64,000 nt of DNA, from contig CP085828.1 of NCBI GenBank assembly GCA_020809705.1, positions 6,448,001 through 6,512,000 of the forward strand, written 5' to 3'. Each line of letters opens with the position of its first letter. Position 1 is the first letter of the stretch. The position numbers and the translations under genes are program-made. The notes below the pieces were generated by a model. That model saw only the letters and a program-made list of their open reading frames with translations. It had not been told where the DNA came from and searched no databases. This document shows, one piece after another, positions 57,579 to 64,000 of the stretch. The DNA comes from Calonectria ilicicola (Eukaryota > Ascomycota > Sordariomycetes > Hypocreales > Nectriaceae).

Positions 57579-60065
57579 CTTGTCCTTTTTCTCGAAGCCA
57601 GTGACGCGAAGGGCAGAAACAAGCAAAAAAGCAGGACAATAAAGACACAAAGGACGATTCCTTTCTCACACAACTCACACACGACGGGCTTTGGGTAGGT
57701 GGAAGGGAAGTGGGTAGGTTACAAGACGGGAACAAATTCCTACAGCGACGGCGGAAAAGGTCGGTCGGAAGGCGTCGGCGGAGTACGGGGTCGGCGGCAG
57801 CGGAGGATGGGGGCGCCCCAAAAGCAATCAGAGAAGACGGGGTTGGTGGTGGCGGTAGTGATTATGACGGGGGGGAGAGAGAGGGAGAAGAGCTGAGAGC
57901 AAAGAGAAGAATTGGGGGAACGGGCAAAACGCGTGAAAGGGAGAGAGGAAGAGAGGAACCGTGCTTGTGTGAGAGAGCGCAGCGTGTGGAAAAGGAAGTA
58001 AAAGGTGGGCGCGGCGGCGTCGACCAGGTTTTCCACTCACACACGCACGCCAGACGGACACACGCACACACACGCACACACTACTTACTCACTCACACGC
58101 AAAAGCCCAACAAGCAAAAAATAGCACACGCTCGGCAGGTCGTCCAGCAGCCCAAAAAAGGTAACCAACAAGCTTAGACGTGGGAAGTGACGGGGGGGTG
58201 TGTGTGAATGGTGTGTGTGTGTGTGGACGGGGAGAGGGGAGGCGGACGAGGCAGTGGGACTAAAGGAGGATTTTCGGGCGGCGACAGAAGAGTCGATGGG
58301 GGTTGGGCAGTCCAGAGGTCCAGCAGCGTCAGGGAGCCAGCAACAACGAGAGCACACGCAGCAGCAGCAAGCAATAGCAGGCAGGGTGGGTGTGTGTGTG
58401 TGGGCAGCGCGGGAGCGGGTGAAAGAGGCTGAAAAGGGACCCGCGAACGAACGAGGAGGCTGAGAGCAGCCAGGCCAAGGGGAGCAGGAAAAAAAAAGAC
58501 CAGCAAGCAACGCTGAGAGGACCAAACTCCACCAGTGGACACCTTGCGAATCAATGGACAATTGGGAAAATGGGGGGCTTGCAGAACAATGGGATGGGCT
58601 GGGGAAAACCTGCTGAGAACCGCTTGGGTACCTTGGCCCAGCCTAGCCCATCTGCACAGGGCTGCCTCTGTTACTCGGGACTATCATTTCGCCTTCTCCA
58701 GGCTTTCACCACACGCAGCCCGCCTCTGAGAGGGAGAGAGGGGGGATCGGATGGGAGCCGGATGTCACATTACTCTCGGTTACTGCTGCCCACTACCACT
58801 GCCGCTGCCGCTGCTACTGCTACACGCAAGAAAAAAAAAAGTGGTCGCCATTTGTTCATCTTCGTGCTGGGGGCCGAGCTAGCGAGCTTGCCTGCTCGAA
58901 GGGGGAGAGGGGGGGAAGGGCTCAACCTGGAGCTGGGAGCTGGGTCCGAGGCGGGTTCCTAGGCCATTCCGCCTCGCTCTGTCTTGACTGTCAGGCCAAG
59001 ACGTGGGCAGACTGGCCGCCTTGCTTCCCGCTCCCTCTCCCCCAGCTTCTGTACCTGCAGCACCCTTGCCTCCCCCCAGCCTGGCAGCAAAGACACGGAA
59101 AAAAAAAAAAACTGTCTTGCATCTATCTCCTCAGCCTGTGTGTGTACACACACATACCAGCAAAGTCTACCCCCCCGCTCTCCTTAGCATCATCAGAGTT
59201 GGCAAGGCCTCTCTCCTTCAGCGCCACTGTTTGGCCACCCCGCCCCTTGTCACGGGTCTACCTTGACAATGAATCATGAAATAGTCTCCCCTAGCAGGTA
59301 CCTGCTCTCCAGTAATACAAGGGAGATGCCGTAGGCAACCCGTCTCCCTCGGCCGCCCTCTGTCTGGGGAAGAAAGATTGCATGGGTGAGTGAGCCATCG
59401 GCGATTTCTGGCACGGCCACCACCATCGCCACCGCCACAGAAGACAGCCCACAAAATGCTCCGATGCTGCTCTCCTTCAGCCACACTTTATCTCCACCAC
59501 TCATCTGCTTTCTACATCTGCTTTCTAATGGCGGCCCATGCATGCACGACAACCCAGCCCATCACCAAGGGTGCGCGAACATGGTTCGTGCCAGTCGCAC
59601 ACCTGTTATAGAACACGTCACTCAAACCGGGCCTTCGTGGCTATCTAATTTTTTTTCATTCAAAGTGCTGTGTAGTGTGATACTCTTGATGCTATCCATC
59701 CATCCGCCAAACCGCTTCGAGGCGAGTTCCAGCATCAGGCACTCCCCTTCCATTCCACTCTTCATCGTTCTCCATTCCGCGTCCGCGACTGCTTCAAGCA
59801 ACCATGTCATGTGTGCGTGTGGTGTTGTGTGTTAAAAATGTGCGAATGTGTCTGTGTATAGGGGTTTGGGGTGGGGAATTCAAGGTAGATGGGGGTCATC
59901 GTCCTTTCTGTGAACGATTTCCAAGGCGTACTGTTGTGACGTGTTTGGGGGGGAAGACCAGACTAGCCTAGATATAAAGGGGGCTCTTGCTGCAAGAGAT
60001 GCATGTCAAGATATCCCAACACGTCTAGGCAAGTCTGTAAAGGGGGGTGTAACAACCACATCTGC
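57579..60065. promoter_or_regulatory. upstream region of TAF14 and 3' region of the Ran-binding protein gene
   Basis: About 2.5 kb. The half next to TAF14 is purine-rich on the plus strand (C/T-rich on the TAF14 sense strand) with CA/TG dinucleotide tracts at 58057-58081, 58199-58226 and about 58388-58402. A short CTG/GCC-rich tract is near 58790-58823. No gene is supported; frames here are simple-sequence artefacts. Promoter role is inferred. Confidence 0.5.
58057..58402. repeat. CA and TG dinucleotide tracts
   Basis: CA-rich (58057-58081), then TG-rich (58199-58206, 58210-58226) and TG-rich (about 58388-58402) tracts. The CA and TG tracts are complementary, so they could pair as a large imperfect hairpin. 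Confidence 0.8.
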
Positions 60066-61269
60066 TTAAGAAGCCTCCTCAGCGGCCTCCTCCTTGGCAT
60101 CCTCATCCTTGGAGTCGTTGAAGATGGCTTCGTTCTCCTTCTGGGCCTTGATGAAAGCGTCCTTGAACTGGTTGGCGTCTATCATTTCAGTTAGCATTTG
60201 TACGACACGGGTTAGCAGCAGCACATACTATCAGAGTTGGCGAATCGGATGGCCAGGGTGACGGCCTCGGGCTCGCCCTCACTGACATCGGCGGCAGCGT
60301 TCCACACCCAGCTGCGGTCAGAGCCAACGTTGGGGGAAAGCTTCATCTCGGGGACGACTATATGAATGTTAGCATGCGACTCCCAAGACTTCGTGACTCG
60401 TTGAGAACATACTGTAGTGGTTGGCGCAGACCTTGAGGGTCTTGTCACGACGCATGACTAGACGGGTCTTGCCGTTCTCCTTGTGCTTGAGAAGACGGAC
60501 ATCACCGGTACCGCGCTCCTTCCACTCGCTGCTCTCCTTGACGAACTTGAAGAGCTTGGCGCGCATCTTGAACACCTGCTCCTCAGCCTCCTCGTTGGTC
60601 TTGGTCTCGACCTTCTCGGTCAGCTTGATGACGGGCTCAAAGTGGACGTCCTCGGACTCGGGAGCTTCATCCTGGAAATTATTAGTTATGCTCCGACCTC
60701 GCAGTTCGTCTAACCAGATACATACCTCCTCACCCTTGGCAGCAGCAGCAGCCTCACGCTGAGCCTTGGCGCTACCAGAGACATCGCCACGGTCCTCATC
60801 CTCCTTCTTCTCCTTCTTCTCACCGCCACCGAACATGGAAAAGACGGACGAGGAGATCACGGGCTTGTCCTAATGACGACTCATGTTAGCATATGATGAT
60901 TTTTGCCGGCGGCATCTCTGTAATGATGTGGCGACCGCATGGAAATGGGGCATAGCGCAGATCGGGGACAAGAAACTTGAGCTTGCGCAAGCACGAAGGC
61001 TGAGTGCATCATCTCAGGCAGACCGCAACACGGCCAAGGCAACGGTCAAGCTATTCTGGCGATGCCAGAGCACACACAACCATCATGGCCCATCTTTGCC
61101 AGTCTCATATCCAGCGATAGCGGGAACCTCGTCTCTTGCGCCGTCTCCCAGTCGATGTCATGTCGTCAAATCGCGGGGGTCTCGCCGCCACATTTGGCTA
61201 TCCACGTACCTCAGTGGTCTCGGGCTTGGTCTCCTCGACCTTGGGCTCAGTAGGCTGCTCGGCAGACAT
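60066..61269 (-). CDS. YRB1: Ran-binding protein 1 (Yrb1)
   Basis: Five exons on the minus strand: 61269-61210, 60869-60726, 60671-60413, 60357-60229 and 60178-60066, total 705 nt or 234 residues. RanBP1 binds Ran-GTP, helps RanGAP hydrolyse GTP and so releases karyopherin cargo complexes after nuclear export. Residues 1-65 are a Lys/Glu-rich tail ([20 protein letters not shown] in exon 1, [10 protein letters not shown] in exon 2). The Ran-binding domain occupies about residues 75-200: [71 protein letters not shown], and [16 protein letters not shown]. The C-terminal helix [18 protein letters not shown] ends the domain, followed by an acidic tail. The first intron is 340 nt, the others are 50-55 nt. 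All junctions keep frame. Identity is secure. Confidence 0.96.
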
Positions 61270-63101
61270 TTTGGCGGATTTTATAAGTGTATCGGCTCGT
61301 AATCTGTTGTGCGGGAAAGCTCCCTGTTAGCATCGGGTTTTCTCATGATACCGTCGATTTTTGACCCCTCTTCCCCTCCCTCCCGAGCCACAAAAAACCA
61401 AGTCCAGGGCAGGGGCCACAGGGACGAGGGCGGGGGGGCGAGTACGCTGAGGGCCAGGAAAAGAAGCAGGCCAAAAGAAAAAGAGAGGGCGACAGAGGGG
61501 GGCAAACTCACTAGAGAAAAAGGAATACTTTAGTCAAGTGCTGTACCACTGAGGTTGACAGAACTAGAGTCGGGTGTGGGAGATGGAGTTTTGTCTGATG
61601 ATTGTTTTGCCTCTCCTTCGCCGCCTGAAGAGAAATACTTGCCCCTCCTTTTTTTTCCCCTCCCCTCCTTTGGGCTGGCCTCACCTGGACAGGCCCGCTG
61701 CTTAGGTTAGCTTGTCCACTGCAAAACCGGTACCTAGCGCTGCCTGCTACAGGGCCCTCTTTGCCCAAAGCAGCCCGGCCACAGAGAGAAAAAAAAATGA
61801 ACCCAAGTCCAGCGCCGCCGTGATTGGCTTTGAGGCGCAAGTACCCCACCAGCTCTCAGGCACCACTGCGAGTCACTGCCCCGCGGGATTTTGCGCACGA
61901 GGTACCACCTGCTCTTGGGCGGCGAGGTACCTCCTACGTGCAGGGCAAAATTGCCTGTGGGGGGTCATGGCAGCTTTGGTTTAGGCTGGTGGAGCCACGT
62001 GAATGAGTTGATGTGTTTCCTGACGTGCGTTGTGTGTGGATTTGTTGCAGTTGAAACAATTGTGAGGTTGCTGTGGGTAGGGGGAGAGCTGCAACATCCA
62101 TGCCATGTTGCGACGTTTGGTAATCTACGAAAAATGGATGTTGTTTGAATACACTGGTAAATATGTCTCATGTGTCTCTTGCGTCTCTTGTATCTCTTGA
62201 GGACTGGAATGTGGATGTGATCCAAGCTCTATTGCAGCTAGACTCGCTCATCTCCCAGTTCTTCCCAACTATCATTATTCATACCAAGTACCTACATGCC
62301 CAAGCTAGCAGCTGCGTTGCTGGGCAGCATGGTTTGACAAGAACATGTAGCTCATTTACAAACTCTTAGCTCGAGCTACCTTTGCTGTGCATCTCCTCCG
62401 TACTACAAGTAAGCATGGCACATGACACTACTTGCAAGTTGTGCCCTCATTTCAATACCACAGAACTCAACTACCACAAAATATCAATTTGATGGTTAAA
62501 AATAAATAAATATTAATAATAATACAAAAGCAATTAGGTTGTATCTAAGAATTCTTTTTACACAACTATATATATTTATAGAGTTGTTGATTTCGTGGGG
62601 AAATTCAAGGAGAAGCAGAGGGCACAATCACTCAAACACTGCATTGCACACATCTCCTGACACAAGACACATATTGGTTCAACTTTTACATTTCCGTTTT
62701 GCGGATAATATTACTAAAGCCTGTGATGTTTGCCTATACCATCATGTCCCTCCCTTGCTTTTTTGTCCTCCTCTCGAATCACCAATGCCCATCCGTTGTA
62801 TCGTGTACATGAATATCAGTGGCACATCAAAGTCAAGGAACTGCTGGAAGGTCAGGGGAATCGCAGAGGGGGATTGAGTATTCCTAAAAAAACAACAAAT
62901 CAAATGTAAAGAGAAGAAAGCGACAAAAAAACCACAGGTGAGACCGTGTCTACATGATTGGTGCGAACCCATAAACTCCAGTCCTGACCATGAATCCCAT
63001 ACTGCACAATTGCCGTCCCGATTGCCTCCAAACCCTAACGTGTCCTCCAGCCAATCAAACAAAATGAGATATAGAAAAAAAGGGAAATAAATTCACACCC
63101 C
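61270..63101. other. intergenic upstream of YRB1, containing repeat copy C
   Basis: About 1.8 kb. The first 600 bp should hold the YRB1 promoter and leader. Repeat copy C lies at 62455-62592. No coding frame has support. Confidence 0.6.
62455..62592 (+). repeat. AT-rich dispersed repeat, copy C
   Basis: CACAGAACTCAA (62459-62470), CTACCA, AATATCAATTTGATGGTT, then AAAAATAAATAAATATTAAT and TA-rich sequence. CTACCA and TGATGGTT resemble a worn version of the hairpin arms seen in copy A. TTGTGCCC at about 62439-62446 also has a counterpart in copy A (15629-15636). No coding capacity. Confidence 0.7.
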
Positions 63102-64000
63102 TTACGCCACATGGTTGCATTGCTGCGTCGCCCGTTTTCCGCGGCCGGCTTTGGTTCCGCATCGTGGTCCGCGGAACAGAGTGTTCAGTAGTGGAGCGCG
63201 TCCTTTGCTTGCGCTGGCGCCATCGGGGTGTCGTGCCTTGAAGGCTTCAATCGCATTGGCCTTCTTTTCGGCCATGAATTCTTTGGCTTTGTCTTCGTAT
63301 CGGTCGTGTTCGTCTTTGTATCCAGCCACCTTGAGCCACCATAACCTGGCTGCGATCTGGGCGTCAAGAAGGTTTAGGTGAGCCTGATCCTGGACATCTT
63401 GTGCAGTAAGTAGTTGCTGGGAGACTTTATCTGTAATGCTCTCAACCTTGTCCGAGATCTTCTCGGCAGTATCATGAATGCGGGTTCGGGCATTCACCTT
63501 GATGAAGCCCAGAGAGCGGTGGGCATTGTGGAATCGAGTGCTGAGCTCCTTAAACAAGCTGTCAGAAACCGTCAAGACATTGTCAGAGGCTGACTCTAAA
63601 GAGCGCCTGGCCTCCCCGAGGCATCGCTCCGCCTCTTGAGCAGCAGCGGGCACAAGGTCAGTCAAGTCCTGGGCAAGGTTCTTCGTCCTCTCTAAAGCAC
63701 CTCCCACAATGCCCTTTTCAAAGGTGATGCGGAACACCTGGTGGACCTTGGGTCGGCAGAGTGCAGTGATTTCAACCTGCACTGTTCCGTGGGTTTCTTT
63801 TTGGGGAAATTTAATAACAACGCCATCATCGGCAGAGGAGACGTCAATGGGGACAGTGTCAACTCCCCGGGTAGCCGAAAACATTAGACACTTCTTTGAG
63901 AGCCATGTTCGCTTGACATCGCTGGGAATACGAACAAGATAATTGGAATTCTGCTGCTTGAAAACAGCTAGTTCGGGCTTCTTGCCTCCAAAGAGCCACT
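63102..64000 (-). CDS. unrecognised protein, C-terminal part (gene continues beyond the window)
   Basis: An uninterrupted minus-strand frame from the window edge to the stop at 63102, at least 299 residues; the 5' end is outside. I do not recognise the family. The first 100 residues look beta-rich (NSNYLVRIPSDVKRTWLS, GTVQVEITALC). A long helical, probably coiled-coil stretch follows (AAAQEAERCLGEARRSLESA, EKISDKVESITDKVSQQLL), then an Ala/Lys-rich amphipathic part and a basic, Gly/Arg-rich C terminus (KAGRGKR). The composition and length argue for real coding sequence. No membrane helix or signal is visible in this part. A Met at 63884 lies inside the frame and is not the likely start. Confidence 0.8.
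   Translation of the reverse strand, partial: WLFGGKKPELAVFKQQNSNYLVRIPSDVKRTWLSKKCLMFSATRGVDTVPIDVSSADDGVVIKFPQKETHGTVQVEITALCRPKVHQVFRITFEKGIVGGALERTKNLAQDLTDLVPAAAQEAERCLGEARRSLESASDNVLTVSDSLFKELSTRFHNAHRSLGFIKVNARTRIHDTAEKISDKVESITDKVSQQLLTAQDVQDQAHLNLLDAQIAARLWWLKVAGYKDEHDRYEDKAKEFMAEKKANAIEAFKARHPDGASASKGRAPLLNTLFRGPRCGTKAGRGKRATQQCNHVA

Overview
This window comes from a filamentous ascomycete, most likely a Sordariomycete and probably Hypocreales. Short introns have GTAAGT-type donors and CTAAC/CTGAC branch points 10-20 nt before the acceptor. The gene set also fits: a two-exon-class NAD-glutamate dehydrogenase, mitofusin next to VPS2, Zn(II)2Cys6 regulator, HET domain. I rebuilt gene models by hand, joining exons at splice signals and checking that each junction keeps the frame.

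Layout. 693-4047 (-): NAD-dependent glutamate dehydrogenase. 4048-14379: a 10.3 kb interval with no supportable gene. 14380-14894 (+): TOM22. 16018-17403 (+): adenosine-deaminase-like protein. 17880-20615 (-): FZO1 mitofusin, divergent from VPS2 (21236-22081, +), an ESCRT-III subunit. 25004-26756 (+): Ptc1-type PP2C phosphatase. 30665-34544 (+): large protein with an N-terminal cofilin-like domain and a C-terminal PH-like domain. 36111-43038 (+): a 2165-residue fusion of a sacsin/NOV-type GHKL ATPase, a DUF3883-like region and a HET domain. 43917-47156 (-): Zn(II)2Cys6 transcription factor, convergent with the fusion gene. 51671-54398 (-): three F-box-like paralogues, at least one clearly decayed. 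55812-57578 (-): TAF14 (YEATS). 60066-61269 (-): Ran-binding protein 1. 63102-64000 (-): 3' part of an unrecognised gene that runs off the window.

Most genes are conserved housekeeping genes: mitochondrial import and fusion, endosomal sorting, nuclear transport, transcription and nitrogen metabolism. They do not form a pathway cluster. The accessory material is the ATPase-HET fusion, the neighbouring F-box paralogues, and three dispersed AT-rich repeat copies (near 15.7, 27.3 and 62.5 kb) that look like remnants of one mobile element. The ATPase-HET fusion is the best candidate for an undescribed system. Its NLR-like logic (a nucleotide-binding module joined to a HET cell-death domain) suggests a self/non-self or stress sensor, but that role is inference.
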